Of a DNA stretch of 64,000 nucleotides, positions 51,730 to 61,212 are shown piece by piece (position 1 is the first letter of the stretch; every line of letters begins with the position of its first letter). The DNA is from Gracilimonas sp040117685 (GTDB lineage: Bacteria; Bacteroidota; Rhodothermia; Balneolales; Balneolaceae): positions 1 through 64,000 of the forward strand of contig NZ_JBEDYP020000006.1 of NCBI RefSeq assembly GCF_040117685.2, in the 5' to 3' direction. Made by a program: the position numbers and the translations under genes. Below the pieces are notes generated by a model that searched no databases, was not told where the DNA came from, and was given only the letters and a program-made list of their open reading frames with translations.

Positions 51730-52371
51730 ATGCAGAATCAATCAAATACAGATATGACTGACAGAGAAAAGGACACAGAAGAACTGATTTTTGAAGCTGC
51801 ATCCCGCGTTTTCCAAAAGGATGGCTATGCCGGCGCCCGCATGCAGCAAATTGCGGATGAGGCTAATATCAATAAGTCGATGCTTCATTATTACTATCGC
51901 AGTAAAGACAAATTATTTCGGGCGGTTTTTCAACAGCAACTGGCACACTTTTTTCCCACCATATTCGAACTTTTAGGTTCAGAGCTTACTCTGGATAAGA
52001 AGGTGCCCAGGCTGATTGATGCCTATTACAACTTCCTGCAAGACAATCCTAAAGTAGTGCAGTTTATCATACAGGAAATGAATAATCATCCGGGTGAATT
52101 TCGAAAATTTATGAGCGAAAGGAATATTCAACCACCTGAAAGTTTTGCTGATCAGATAAAGAAAGAAGTTGAAGCCGGCAATATGGATCCGGTTGAGCCG
52201 CGGCAATTACTAATCAGCATGGTCGGGTTGATTCTGTTTCCCTTCATAGCCCAGATGATGGTAAAAACGGTTTTTGACCTGAAAGAACAGGAGTACATCA
52301 AATTTCTTAAAGACCGGAAATGGTTTCTTACTGATTTTATACTGAATGCCATTAATTATAGAAAGCCATGA
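51730..52371 (+). CDS. TetR/AcrR-family transcriptional regulator
   Basis: 213 residues from ATG 51730 (a TTG is three bases upstream; ATG 51754 is an alternative). The helix-turn-helix is typical: FEAASRVFQKDGYAGARMQQ (about 22-41) and ANINKSMLHYYYRSKDKLF (about 46-64). The ligand-binding half is helical, with FVTDF-type end. It heads the efflux operon, as CecR (YbhH) heads the ybhGFSR exporter locus of E. coli; repression of the operon until a ligand binds is inferred. Its stop overlaps the TolC start by four bases (ATGA). Confidence 0.9.
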   Translation: MQNQSNTDMTDREKDTEELIFEAASRVFQKDGYAGARMQQIADEANINKSMLHYYYRSKDKLFRAVFQQQLAHFFPTIFELLGSELTLDKKVPRLIDAYYNFLQDNPKVVQFIIQEMNNHPGEFRKFMSERNIQPPESFADQIKKEVEAGNMDPVEPRQLLISMVGLILFPFIAQMMVKTVFDLKEQEYIKFLKDRKWFLTDFILNAINYRKP

Positions 52372-53633
52372 ATACGCTACTCGCTTCTTTGCTGATATTT
52401 ACTTTTGTGTATCAAAATGCTCCGGAGGATTCTATTTCTCTGAACTACTGCTATCAACAGGCTGAAGCACACTATCCCGTGGCGAAGAATGTGGCACTTC
52501 AGGAACAGATAGCAGAGCTGAATATCCGTATAGCCAACACCGGGTATTACCCACAGGTTTCTTTCAAAAGCAAGGCAACTTATCAATCGGAAGTAACCGA
52601 ATTCGGATTACCGGGAGGAGGTCCGCCTCCGGTTAGTAAAGATCAGTATGAAGCAGCTATTCAGGTGAACCAGAATATTTATTCCGGTGGTGCAGTTGGC
52701 ATTCGAAAAGATCTGGAACGCACCCGGGGAATGCACCAGGTACTTTCAACCAAAGTAGAACTTCACCAGGTAAGGGCTCAAATCGATCAGGTGTACTTTG
52801 GGATTTTGCTTTCTAAACAGCAGATGGAAGCTACGAAATTGATGTTCTCGGAATTAGACGAACGTCTTAAAAGTGTTCGATCCAAAGTAGAAAATGGGGT
52901 TCTGTTGAAAAGTCAGCAGTTGATCCTGGAAGCGGGACTTATCAAAGCAAAGCAGGATTCGGCAAACATCATGGCAAATATAAAATCAGGGTACCACGTG
53001 CTGGGTGAGTTGATAGGGGAAGAGCTGGATGCATCCACTAAACTGACGCTTCCCGATCCGGTTTCTGAAGGAGAAATAACTGATGTAGAAAGACCGGAAA
53101 TGGCCCTTTTTGAAAATTCTGTAAAGGCATTGGAGCAGCAAAAGAAATTGGCTCAAACCGGAAAAATCCCACGTATTTCGGCATTTGGAACCGCTGCTTT
53201 TGGACGTCCCGGACTAAACTTCCTGAACGATGACTTCCATGATTACTACATGATAGGCCTGCGTTTAAACTGGAATTTGATGGACTTCCTGAATGCTGAT
53301 GAGCAGAAAGAAGTGCTGAATATCCGGCAGAAAACCATCAGGCAAAACGAAGAGTCATTTACCCTTCAGCTTCAGACCCAATTGAGCAGCATTGAGGAGC
53401 GAATCGAAGCCATTAAAGAGAACATTATCCGTGATAAAGAAATCATTGAAATCAGGGAGCAGGTGGTAGCTGAAAGTTCCAATCAGTTTGAGAATGGGGT
53501 GATTACGGCAACAGAATACATCACCGAGCTAACCAATGCCAACCGGGCCCGGCTTTCTTTACTTACAAATGAAATCAAATTAGTTCAGGCCAGGGCTGAA
53601 TACCAAACCGTTTTGGGATTAGATCGCGAATAG
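52368..53633 (+). CDS. TolC-family outer-membrane efflux protein
   Basis: 421 residues. A short signal peptide (MNTLLASLLIFTFVYQ) precedes two OEP repeats: helices around 35-110 and 160-225, and IQVNQNIYSGGAVGIRKDL and IGLRLNWNLMDFL mark the beta strands. Length and repeat plan match TolC channels. With the HlyD-like adaptor and the ABC pumps it should form a trans-envelope exporter. It overlaps the regulator gene by four bases and precedes the adaptor by 22. Confidence 0.88.
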   Translation: MNTLLASLLIFTFVYQNAPEDSISLNYCYQQAEAHYPVAKNVALQEQIAELNIRIANTGYYPQVSFKSKATYQSEVTEFGLPGGGPPPVSKDQYEAAIQVNQNIYSGGAVGIRKDLERTRGMHQVLSTKVELHQVRAQIDQVYFGILLSKQQMEATKLMFSELDERLKSVRSKVENGVLLKSQQLILEAGLIKAKQDSANIMANIKSGYHVLGELIGEELDASTKLTLPDPVSEGEITDVERPEMALFENSVKALEQQKKLAQTGKIPRISAFGTAAFGRPGLNFLNDDFHDYYMIGLRLNWNLMDFLNADEQKEVLNIRQKTIRQNEESFTLQLQTQLSSIEERIEAIKENIIRDKEIIEIREQVVAESSNQFENGVITATEYITELTNANRARLSLLTNEIKLVQARAEYQTVLGLDRE

Positions 53634-53655
53634 AAATTTTAACGACAGGAAGGTT

Positions 53656-54555
53656 ATGAAACAGAAGAAAATATACACATCCCTTATTCCAATGGCGGCC
53701 TTGCTTTTTTTAGTGGTCGGATGCAGTCAGGAGCAAACGTCAGAAGCCTATGGGCAGTTTGAAGCGGAGGAAGTTACCGTGTCGGTCGAAACCACAGGAA
53801 TACTTAAAAGTTTCACTGTGCAGGAGGGTATGAAACTCGAAGAAGGTCAAAAAGCAGGACAGGTAGATTCAACTCAGCTGGCTCTTCGAAAAGATGAGCT
53901 GTTAGCTTCAGTGGCTTCCATCCGGACAAATATTGCAAAACTGGAGGCACAAGCCGATGTGTATCGGGAGCAGCTGAATACAGCTCAGAAAGATCTGCAA
54001 CGCTTCACCAACCTGAAACAAAACGATGCCGCTACACAGCAGCAGATCGATCAGGCACAGGGACAGGTAAATGTGCTGAAAAAACAGATTAATTCAGTGG
54101 AAGTACAAAAGCAATCGGTTTACGCAGAGCTGCAAACAATGAAAGCCCGGATAGCTCAGGTAGAAGATCAGATAAATAAGACGCGGATTATAAACCCGGT
54201 ATCAGGCACGGTGCTTTCAAGCTTTGCGGAGCGGGGGGAGTTAGTTACAACCGGTAAGCCTCTTTATGAAATAGCCAATTTGGAGGAAATGATCTTAAGG
54301 GTGTATGTATCGGGTGCGCAATTACCGAATGTGATTCTGGGTAAGCAGGCAGAGGTATTCATTGACAAAAATGCGGAGGAGAATGAATCGCTTACGGGTG
54401 TGGTAAGGTGGATTGCCTCCGAAGCGGAGTTCACGCCAAGAATGATTCAAACCAAAGAAGAACGCGTGACGCAGGTGTATGCGGTGGAGGTTACCGTTCC
54501 AAACCCGGATGGCAAGTTGAAAATTGGTATGCCGGGAGAAGTCAACTTTCAATGA
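53656..54555 (+). CDS. HlyD-like membrane-fusion lipoprotein
   Basis: 299 residues with a lipobox VVGCSQ (Cys 23), so the adaptor is likely lipid-anchored. A biotinyl-lipoyl-like half-domain (EEVTVSVETTGILKSFTVQ, about 37-55), a coiled-coil hairpin (about 80-178, LNTAQKDLQRFTNLKQNDAA and VNVLKKQINSVEVQKQ) and the matching second half-domain (IINPVSGTVLSSFAERGELV, about 183-202) follow in RND/ABC adaptor order. It should bridge the ABC permeases and TolC. Confidence 0.88.
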   Translation: MKQKKIYTSLIPMAALLFLVVGCSQEQTSEAYGQFEAEEVTVSVETTGILKSFTVQEGMKLEEGQKAGQVDSTQLALRKDELLASVASIRTNIAKLEAQADVYREQLNTAQKDLQRFTNLKQNDAATQQQIDQAQGQVNVLKKQINSVEVQKQSVYAELQTMKARIAQVEDQINKTRIINPVSGTVLSSFAERGELVTTGKPLYEIANLEEMILRVYVSGAQLPNVILGKQAEVFIDKNAEENESLTGVVRWIASEAEFTPRMIQTKEERVTQVYAVEVTVPNPDGKLKIGMPGEVNFQ

Positions 54556-54568
54556 AGAAAGGTCAGGA

Positions 54569-55501
54569 TTGAATAGTGTGGTTAACATATCATCGGTTTC
54601 GAAGTGGTTTGGGAAAGTCCGGGCTTTGAAGGAGGTTTCTTTTGAGGTGAAACAAGGAGAGTTATTTGGAGTGATAGGTCCGGATGGTGCCGGCAAAACT
54701 ACGCTGTTCCGGATTATAAACACTTTGCTCGTTCCCGATGAAGGATCTGCCATGGTACTGGATAGAAATGCAGTGAAGGATTACAAGCAAATCAGGCCAC
54801 AGTTAGGGTATATGCCCGGCCGGTTTTCTCTGTATCAGGATTTAACGGTGGAGGAGAATCTGAAATTCTTCGCCTCTGTTTTTGGAACTACTATTGATGA
54901 GAATTATGAACTGGTAAAGCCTATTTACAGTCAGCTCGAAAAATTTAAAACCCGGTTGGCAGGAGATTTGTCCGGCGGGATGAAGCAAAAACTGGCATTG
55001 AGTTGTGCGCTCATTCATAAGCCGGAGTTATTGCTTTTGGATGAGCCGACTACCGGAGTGGATGCCGTTTCCCGAAAAGAATTCTGGGAAATGCTGCAGA
55101 TGCTGAAAAAAGAGGGAATCACCATTATCGTATCCACACCCTATATGGACGAGGCGGACTTGTGCGAAAGAGTGGCGCTGATTCAGGAGGGGGAGATTCT
55201 GCAAATTGATACTCCACAAGCTATCGTAGATTCATTTGAACGCACGTTGCTGGGAATCAAAGCAGCCAACACCTATGCGTTACTCAATGCTCTTAAATCA
55301 TATTCTCAGGCACATTCGGTACAGCCCTTTGGTGAGTACGTCCATTATACCGAAAAAACCGGTTCACCCAATTTGGTGGCACTAAAAACCTATTTGTTTG
55401 ACCGGGGATTAGAACAGGTTGAGATCAAGCCCATCAAGCCAAATATTGAGGACAGCTTTATGGAGCTGATGCAAGCCAAAGGTGAGGAAGCCCATGCCTG
55501 A
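54569..55501 (+). CDS. ABC exporter ATPase 1
   Basis: I prefer the TTG start at 54569 (MNSVVNISSVSKWFGK), 310 residues; the frame is open from 54524, inside the preceding gene. Walker A is GPDGAGKTT (about 37-45), the signature is LSGGMKQKLALSC (about 135-147) and Walker B LLLLDEPTTGVD (about 157-168). The tail of about 100 residues is long for this class. It has the DrrA/CcmA-like ABC-2 ATPase form and pairs with a second ATPase gene overlapping its end; in E. coli YbhF the two are fused. Confidence 0.88.
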   Translation: MNSVVNISSVSKWFGKVRALKEVSFEVKQGELFGVIGPDGAGKTTLFRIINTLLVPDEGSAMVLDRNAVKDYKQIRPQLGYMPGRFSLYQDLTVEENLKFFASVFGTTIDENYELVKPIYSQLEKFKTRLAGDLSGGMKQKLALSCALIHKPELLLLDEPTTGVDAVSRKEFWEMLQMLKKEGITIIVSTPYMDEADLCERVALIQEGEILQIDTPQAIVDSFERTLLGIKAANTYALLNALKSYSQAHSVQPFGEYVHYTEKTGSPNLVALKTYLFDRGLEQVEIKPIKPNIEDSFMELMQAKGEEAHA

Positions 55502-56237
55502 TCCGGCCATCCAAACCAAAAACCTGACCCGGAAATTCGGTGATTTCACAGCGGTTGATAACATCACTTTTGAAGTGGAACAGGGAGAGATATTCGGGTT
55601 TTTGGGAGCCAACGGAGCAGGAAAAACGACAGCCATGCTTATGCTTACCGGACTGCTTATTCCAACTTCGGGCAATGCATGGGTGTCGGGCAAGGATGTT
55701 TACCGACAGGCAGAAGCCATCAAGAAAAACATCGGGTACATGAGCCAAAAGTTTTCGCTGTATGATGATCTAACTTCCGAAGAAAACATCCGGTTTTACG
55801 GGGGCATTTACGGGATCCCTGATAAAGAACTAAACAGCAAAATTGATGCGGTAATCAACTCACTTGGACTGAAAGATGTACGGAATAAGCTGGTCCGCTC
55901 CTTGCCCTTAGGCTGGAAGCAGAAACTGGCTTTTTCCATAGCCATACTCCACAATCCCAGTATTGTGTTTCTGGATGAGCCTACCGGCGGAGTGGATCCG
56001 GTAACGAGGCGACAGTTCTGGGAAAAGATATACGAGGTTTCGGATCAGGGAATTACGGTTTTTGTGACAACCCATTATATGGACGAGGCGGAGTATTGCG
56101 ATCGTATCTCTATTATGGTGGACGGGCGGATGGATGCCATCGGTTCACCCCGCGAACTAAAAGCTAATTTCGAATCAGGTTCTATTGAGGATGTGTTTAT
56201 AAAGCTGGCTCGCGGTGCCAAGAGGGGGGAAGGATGA
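55494..56237 (+). CDS. ABC exporter ATPase 2
   Basis: Start ATG 55494 (MPDPAIQTKNLTRKFG), which overlaps the end of ATPase 1 by eight bases; 247 residues. Walker A GANGAGKTT (about 40-48), the signature-like SLPLGWKQKLAFS (LSGGQ replaced by LPLGWKQ, a divergence found in this class), and Walker B IVFLDEPTGGVDP are visible. An ABC-2-type ATPase pairing with the first one; the loss of the canonical signature may make one nucleotide site asymmetric. The permease follows with a four-base overlap. Confidence 0.88.
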   Translation: MPDPAIQTKNLTRKFGDFTAVDNITFEVEQGEIFGFLGANGAGKTTAMLMLTGLLIPTSGNAWVSGKDVYRQAEAIKKNIGYMSQKFSLYDDLTSEENIRFYGGIYGIPDKELNSKIDAVINSLGLKDVRNKLVRSLPLGWKQKLAFSIAILHNPSIVFLDEPTGGVDPVTRRQFWEKIYEVSDQGITVFVTTHYMDEAEYCDRISIMVDGRMDAIGSPRELKANFESGSIEDVFIKLARGAKRGEG

Positions 56238-57342
56238 ATGCATTTTCCGGCTTTGTGATTAAGGAGTTTAAGCAAATATACCGTGATAAGCGTACGCTAA
56301 CTGTGCTGTTCGGGATGCCTGTCATCATGCTGATCCTGTTTGGTTTTGCAATCCGAAATGAAGTAACCAACGCTGAGATCGGGATTCTGGATCTATCGAA
56401 AGATGAAGTGACCCGAACCCTCACCCAAAAACTGGAAGCCTCGGCATCGTTTGAAGTTCGGGCCTATCTGCAAAGCTATGAGGAAGTGGAAGGGCTGTTC
56501 AGAGAGGGTAATATTAAAGAAGTAGTAGTTTTGAACCGAACTTCAAAGAGAAGTTAGTCGGGGAACAAAAAGCTCAGGTGCAGGTGATTACCGATGCCAC
56601 CGACCCAAATCTTGCAAACCTGGTGCAATCTTACACGGCCAATATCATTCGGGATTATGTGGGGGAGTTAAATGATAACGGAGATATACGAAAAGCCGGA
56701 CTAAACCCCCAGGTCCGGATGATGTACAATCCCGAACTGAGAAGTGTAAATCTGTTCGTGCCCGGGTTGATAGCCGTAATACTGATGCTTATTTCCGCCC
56801 TCATGACCTCCATCTCCATCACCCGAGAAAAGGAGATGGGGAATATGGAAATATTGCTGGTCTCTCCGCTTAAGCCCCGACACATAATTATTGGTAAAGT
56901 ATTACCCTACCTGGTGCTTTCGGTGGTGAATGTAATCACCATTTTGGTGCTGGCCCGGTTTGTTTTTCAGGTTCCGTTTCAGGGTTCGTATTTCCTGTTC
57001 TTTATGGAGTCGATCTTATTCATTTTAACAGCTCTGGCGCTGGGGGTATTCATTTCATCGGCCGCCAATAATCAGCAAACGGCGATGATGGTTTCTCTGG
57101 CAGGCTTACTGCTTCCAACGGTGTTACTGTCGGGCTTCATTTTTCCCGTTTCAAGTATGCCCCTTCCGCTTCAGTGGATTTCACATATCATCCCCGCCAA
57201 ATGGTTTCTGATTATCGTAAGAGACATCATGCTGAAAGGATCCGAGTTTTTATTTATCTGGAAAGAGACGCTTATCCTTGGGGGAATCACCGTATTCTTT
57301 ATGGCTCTGAGTATGAAAAAGTTCAAGGTGAGGCTGCAATGA
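56234..57342 (+). pseudogene. ABC-2 permease 1, frame broken once
   Basis: MNAFSGFVIKEFKQIYRDKR starts in one frame (56234-56557); the next frame takes over with NFKEKLVGEQKAQVQVITDA. One extra T in the T4 run at 56529-56532 gives VVVFEPNFKEKLVGE and a single 369-residue ABC-2 permease, the family's usual length. The N-terminal helix plus periplasmic domain precede five further helices at the C-terminus, where REKEMGNMEILLVSPLKP (about 195-212) is conserved. It partners with the permease at 57339. As the same operon is otherwise intact, a sequencing deletion is more likely than a true loss. Confidence 0.75.
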
Positions 57343-58469
57343 GTATCATCCGGGTTTTACTTCGCAAAGAGTTCCTGCAGATTTTCCGAAACAAGGCGAT
57401 GTTGCCTATCCTTTTTGTGATGCCGGTGGTTCAGTTGCTGGTTCTTTCCTTTGCTGCAACCTATGAACTGAAAGAGGTTGACTTTGCCCTGATTGACAGG
57501 GATCAATCTGAACTTTCCAGAGAGTTAACGGCGAAATTTCAGGCTTCGGGCTACTTCACCCTTAAGCTGGAAACCTTTGACCGGGAAGAAGCGCTTGATG
57601 CTATGAATGCCGGACTGGTTAAGATGATCATTCACATTCCTTCTGATTTCGGAAAGGATGCCTCAACCGGAAAGCAGGCAGATCTGCAGCTGATTATTGA
57701 TGCTGTGGACGGCAGCACGGCCGGACTCATTCAATCATACAGTGCTTCTATCCTGAATGATCTGAATACCGAAGTTTTGACTAAGCTAAACATTGAACAG
57801 GCAGGCCAGCAGATTACACAAGCCAAATCAATTAACATCAACCCTCAAAACTGGTACAACCCGGACCTGGATTACATCACCTATATGGTGCCGGGAATTT
57901 TAGTGGTTCTTGTTTCCATGATCGGTGTTTTTTTATCGGGGATGAATATAGTCCGGGAGCAGGAGATCGGAACCATTGAACAGCTGAATGTAACGCCCAT
58001 CCGCAAATACCAGTTTATGATTGGGAAGCTGCTTCCTTTCTGGGTAATTGGAATGGTAGACTTACTCATTGGCCTGGCCCTGGCCCGCTATGGATTTCAG
58101 ATTCCTTTTTTGGGTAGTCTTACCACGGTCTTAGTAGTTGCCGGCATTTTTTTGATTGTTATCCAATCGTTGGGACTTCTTATTTCTACCATGACTCACA
58201 CCCAGCAGCAAGCCATGTTCATTGCCTGGTTTGTGATGGTCATTTTTATTTTGATGGGTGGATTATTTACCCCGATTGAAAGCATGCCCGAATGGGCTCA
58301 AAACCTGACGTTAGCAAACCCGGTAGCTTATTTCATTAAGATTATGCGAATGGTGTTACTGAAAGGAGCAGGGTGGAAAGAAATACAGTTTATGGTTTAC
58401 ACGCTAATAGGGATGGGAAGTGTACTGTTACTGATTTCCATCAATCGCTACAAGAAAACGACGGGCTGA
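57339..58469 (+). CDS. ABC-2 permease 2
   Basis: The start is ATG 57339 (MSIIRVLLRKEFLQIFRNKA), overlapping permease 1 by four bases; the frame opens 55 codons earlier inside it. 376 residues: N-terminal helix, periplasmic region with VDGSTAGLIQSYSASIL (about 128-144), then five helices and a final one ending VLLLISINRYKK. The REQEIGTIEQLNVTPIRKYQ segment (about 205-224) is the ABC-2 gate-helix loop. With the first permease and the two ATPases it completes the exporter; substrate unknown, but the layout resembles YbhGFSR. Confidence 0.88.
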   Translation: MSIIRVLLRKEFLQIFRNKAMLPILFVMPVVQLLVLSFAATYELKEVDFALIDRDQSELSRELTAKFQASGYFTLKLETFDREEALDAMNAGLVKMIIHIPSDFGKDASTGKQADLQLIIDAVDGSTAGLIQSYSASILNDLNTEVLTKLNIEQAGQQITQAKSININPQNWYNPDLDYITYMVPGILVVLVSMIGVFLSGMNIVREQEIGTIEQLNVTPIRKYQFMIGKLLPFWVIGMVDLLIGLALARYGFQIPFLGSLTTVLVVAGIFLIVIQSLGLLISTMTHTQQQAMFIAWFVMVIFILMGGLFTPIESMPEWAQNLTLANPVAYFIKIMRMVLLKGAGWKEIQFMVYTLIGMGSVLLLISINRYKKTTG

Positions 58470-58515
58470 TGCCCGGATATTGAATAATGAACATTCAATG
58501 TTCAAAATCACGTGC

Positions 58516-59211
58516 TCAATCAAACTTGGGATGGACGATCAGGTTTTTGTAGGCATGAACCATGGTTTCCTGGGATAAACCGGCGAAGTACATCATAAAG
58601 ATAACCAGGTTGGCGAAGTTCACCCGAAAGTACCCATTGTGATCGTATTTACGGGCGGAGACGGTGGCGTTCTTGGGGATAATCCGAAACCCGGCACGAG
58701 ACTGAATTTTCTGGATCAAATCGTAATCCTCCATAATCATAAAATCTTCCCGAAAGCCTCCTAAACCGACAAATAAATCTTTTTTGATAAACAGGGTTTG
58801 ATCCCCGCCCCGGCACATCAAACGGTTAAAACGGGTGCAGTAGGCATTGATTTTTAAAAGGGGATGGTTCGTATCAAACCGGTAGCGGTAACAACCGGAT
58901 TCATAGCCATTGGATAAAGCTTCTTCAATATCATCCCGAAAAGAGGAAGGCGGAACAGTATCGGCATGAACAAAGTAGAGGACTTTACCGGAGGATTGTT
59001 CGGCCCCAAAATTCATTTGTGCAGCCCGGCCTTTCCTCGGCGATTTCAGGCAGGTAAACCCATTTTCCTCAACGATATTTATCGTTTTGTCGGAGCTGCC
59101 TCCATCCACAACAAACAATTCATCGGAAGGGTCTATAGCATTGTTCAAGTGAACCAATAAATCCAAAATGGAGTTTTCTTCGTTATATGTAGGGACAATG
59201 ATGCTCAGCAT
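58516..59211 (-). CDS. TIGR04283-family glycosyltransferase (GT2)
   Basis: 231 residues with the GT-A pattern: IIVPTYNEENSILDLLVHLN, FVVDGGSSDKTINI (acidic donor-binding Asp), YFVHADTVPP (the DxD-like HAD site) and EDYDLIQKIQSRAGF. RKGRAAQMNFGAEQ and RGGDQTLFIKKD are the specific phrases of the TIGR04283 group, which is named for arsenosugar biosynthesis in some organisms. Here the neighbour is a DUF547 protein, but no arsenic gene is seen, so the substrate remains open. Confidence 0.85.
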   Translation of the reverse strand: MLSIIVPTYNEENSILDLLVHLNNAIDPSDELFVVDGGSSDKTINIVEENGFTCLKSPRKGRAAQMNFGAEQSSGKVLYFVHADTVPPSSFRDDIEEALSNGYESGCYRYRFDTNHPLLKINAYCTRFNRLMCRGGDQTLFIKKDLFVGLGGFREDFMIMEDYDLIQKIQSRAGFRIIPKNATVSARKYDHNGYFRVNFANLVIFMMYFAGLSQETMVHAYKNLIVHPKFD

Positions 59212-59297
59212 TTCACAGTAAGATTAATCGGCTTTAGATAGTCAATACGATGTGTTGGGTTCTGCAGATGTTTTTAATATTCAAAAAGAATAACAAA

Positions 59298-60113
59298 ATG
59301 AAGAATATAATTATTAGTGTTTTATTAGTGGCCGGAATTTTGGCCTCTGTTAATGTTCAGGCTCAGGATGAAATGTTGGCAGATTCCGTGAACCTTGATG
59401 TGATGACTTACGCTGAACTTTCCGAGCAGTTGATTGAGAATCTCAGACAAGGCAAATCAACAAAAGCCATTCAGGATAAACTGGCGAATGTTTCCGAGAA
59501 AGAATTAAAGGAAAGCCTGGATTCGGAAGGGGAACGGAAGGCATTTTGGCTGAATGTGTATAACGCCTATGTGCAAATCATTTTGACGGAAGATCCGGAG
59601 TTGTTTAAGGATCGGGATTCGGTATTTGGGTACAACTTCTTTTCATCACCCCAGATTACCATAGCAGGTAAAGACGTTAGCTTTGATGATATCGAGCACG
59701 GCATCATCCGAAGATCCAAAGTTAAAATTTCGGGTGGCTATGCCAGCAATCCCTTTCCGGGTGGATATGAAAAGAAATTCCGGTGGGATGAAGTTGACGC
59801 CCGCATTCACTTTGCGCTTAATTGTGGGGCTGCGGCCTGTCCTTATATCGCTGCCTTCGATCCGGATCGGGTGAACGAGCAGCTGGATATCACCACAAAA
59901 CAATACCTGGAAAAAACAACGGACTATTATCCGGAAGAAAACAGGGTAGTCGTAAATAAACTGATGAGCTGGTTCCGTGCTGACTTTGGAGGAAAAAGCG
60001 GAGCTGTACAAATGCTTAAAGATTATGAAATCATCCCTCAGGATGCCGATCCCTCCGTTGAATTTAAAGAATACGACTGGACGCTGGAGCTGGGTAACTA
60101 TAAAGATATCTGA
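59298..60113 (+). CDS. DUF547 exported protein
   Basis: 271 residues from ATG 59298 (MKNIIISVLLVAGILASVNVQAQ), preferred over the ATG at 59250 because it begins a proper signal peptide. DUF547 features are LNVYNAYVQIIL (about 85-96), FDDIEHGIIRRS near 130, the Cys-containing FALNCGAAACPYIAAFDPD (about 173-191) and LMSWFRADFGGKSGAV. The family is of unknown function. It is divergent from the glycosyltransferase gene, with which it is often found paired (memory). Confidence 0.85.
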   Translation: MKNIIISVLLVAGILASVNVQAQDEMLADSVNLDVMTYAELSEQLIENLRQGKSTKAIQDKLANVSEKELKESLDSEGERKAFWLNVYNAYVQIILTEDPELFKDRDSVFGYNFFSSPQITIAGKDVSFDDIEHGIIRRSKVKISGGYASNPFPGGYEKKFRWDEVDARIHFALNCGAAACPYIAAFDPDRVNEQLDITTKQYLEKTTDYYPEENRVVVNKLMSWFRADFGGKSGAVQMLKDYEIIPQDADPSVEFKEYDWTLELGNYKDI

Positions 60114-61190
60114 TTAAAAGGCTTCGCCGATGGTGAGCACAAAACCGCTTACCCCCGGGCCGAAGCCGGCATCGAGCCGAATGTTAACCTTGCGGTTTTT
60201 ATCAATCATGTAGCGTAATCCGGGACCAAGGGTCCATTTCAGGTTTGTTAAAGGGAAATCAGAGAGGTTCGGGGCTACATTACCTACCGAAGCAAAGGCA
60301 ACAACGCCAAACCTTTTGTATATAGGCACCCGATACTCTGCCTGAGTAGTCAGGTACACCTTATCGCGATAACGCCCCTCCAAATAACCACGCATTTGTT
60401 TTGGTCCGCCCAGCAGCGCCAGCTTCTGAAACGGCACGTTGCCACCGGTAAATTTGCTCACAAAATTAAACCCGAGGGTTTGATCGTAAGCGTTGGTATG
60501 GAAAGTTCGGACATCCAATGAAAGCTGGAAGAAGTCATAATCGCTCCCGGTCCAGGACTGATCTATGAGTCCCTGAAGTTCCAGGTAGCTGCCGCTTGTA
60601 GAATAGAAAATGTTATCGCGGTTATCGTAAACGGAGGAAATACCTATGCCGGAATGAGTGCCACCTGATGTTCCTGTTGGGTTATTGGTATCCAGTAAGC
60701 CTCCGGATTGAATGGTAGTTATATCGTAACGGTCGTACCAATAGCTTATCCCGGTGTAAATACTTTTGCTGACCTTACGAAGCGCATTTATCTGAACGCG
60801 TGGAAAGTTAACCCGATAAGTTTCTTCGTTACTTTCAGGAGTGTTTCTGCCTATTCCATAATATTTGTAGGTATATCGATAGTATCCGATTTCTCCATCC
60901 AGCCGCCAGTTATTTTGTTTAAGGTAAAGCTCGTACGGGAAGTAAAGAAGGAGCTGCTTTTCCAGGGTATAGGCTGCCCCGAAGTTGATTTGAGATGGTT
61001 TTCCATCGTTTAGATTACTTTGAAAGTCGAACGTAAAAATGCCCAGCCCGCCAAAAGCAAAGCTGGTTTCTTCGGTATAGAATACAACCGGAAATCCCCG
61101 CAAAGAAGTATTCTCAACCTGGGCGGTTAAGGGTTTTGATATCAAAGAGAATGCAAAACCAATAAGTATAAAAACTGTACGATTTCGCAT
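60114..61190 (-). CDS. BamA/TamA-like outer-membrane barrel protein
   Basis: 358 residues with signal peptide (MRNRTVFILIGFAFSLISKP). The rest matches the C-terminal bacterial-surface-antigen barrel: YRDKVYLTTQAEYRVPIYKR (about 270-289), GGPKQMRGYLEGRYRD (the conserved RGY turn), and last strands GLRYMIDKNRKVNIRLDAGF with aromatic end. There are no POTRA domains, so it is a barrel-only Omp85-like protein. It is convergent with the DUF547 gene, with the stop codons adjacent. It could help outer-membrane assembly or act as a porin. Confidence 0.82.
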   Translation of the reverse strand: MRNRTVFILIGFAFSLISKPLTAQVENTSLRGFPVVFYTEETSFAFGGLGIFTFDFQSNLNDGKPSQINFGAAYTLEKQLLLYFPYELYLKQNNWRLDGEIGYYRYTYKYYGIGRNTPESNEETYRVNFPRVQINALRKVSKSIYTGISYWYDRYDITTIQSGGLLDTNNPTGTSGGTHSGIGISSVYDNRDNIFYSTSGSYLELQGLIDQSWTGSDYDFFQLSLDVRTFHTNAYDQTLGFNFVSKFTGGNVPFQKLALLGGPKQMRGYLEGRYRDKVYLTTQAEYRVPIYKRFGVVAFASVGNVAPNLSDFPLTNLKWTLGPGLRYMIDKNRKVNIRLDAGFGPGVSGFVLTIGEAF

Positions 61191-61212
61191 TCATTATCTC
61201 ATTTACCGGTTA

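Noticed and set aside
58479..58503. Overlapping hairpins ATTGAAT...ATTCAAT and GAACATT C AATGTTC after the second permease
   Set aside because: Stems are short, AT-rich and have no T-run, so a terminator could not be supported.
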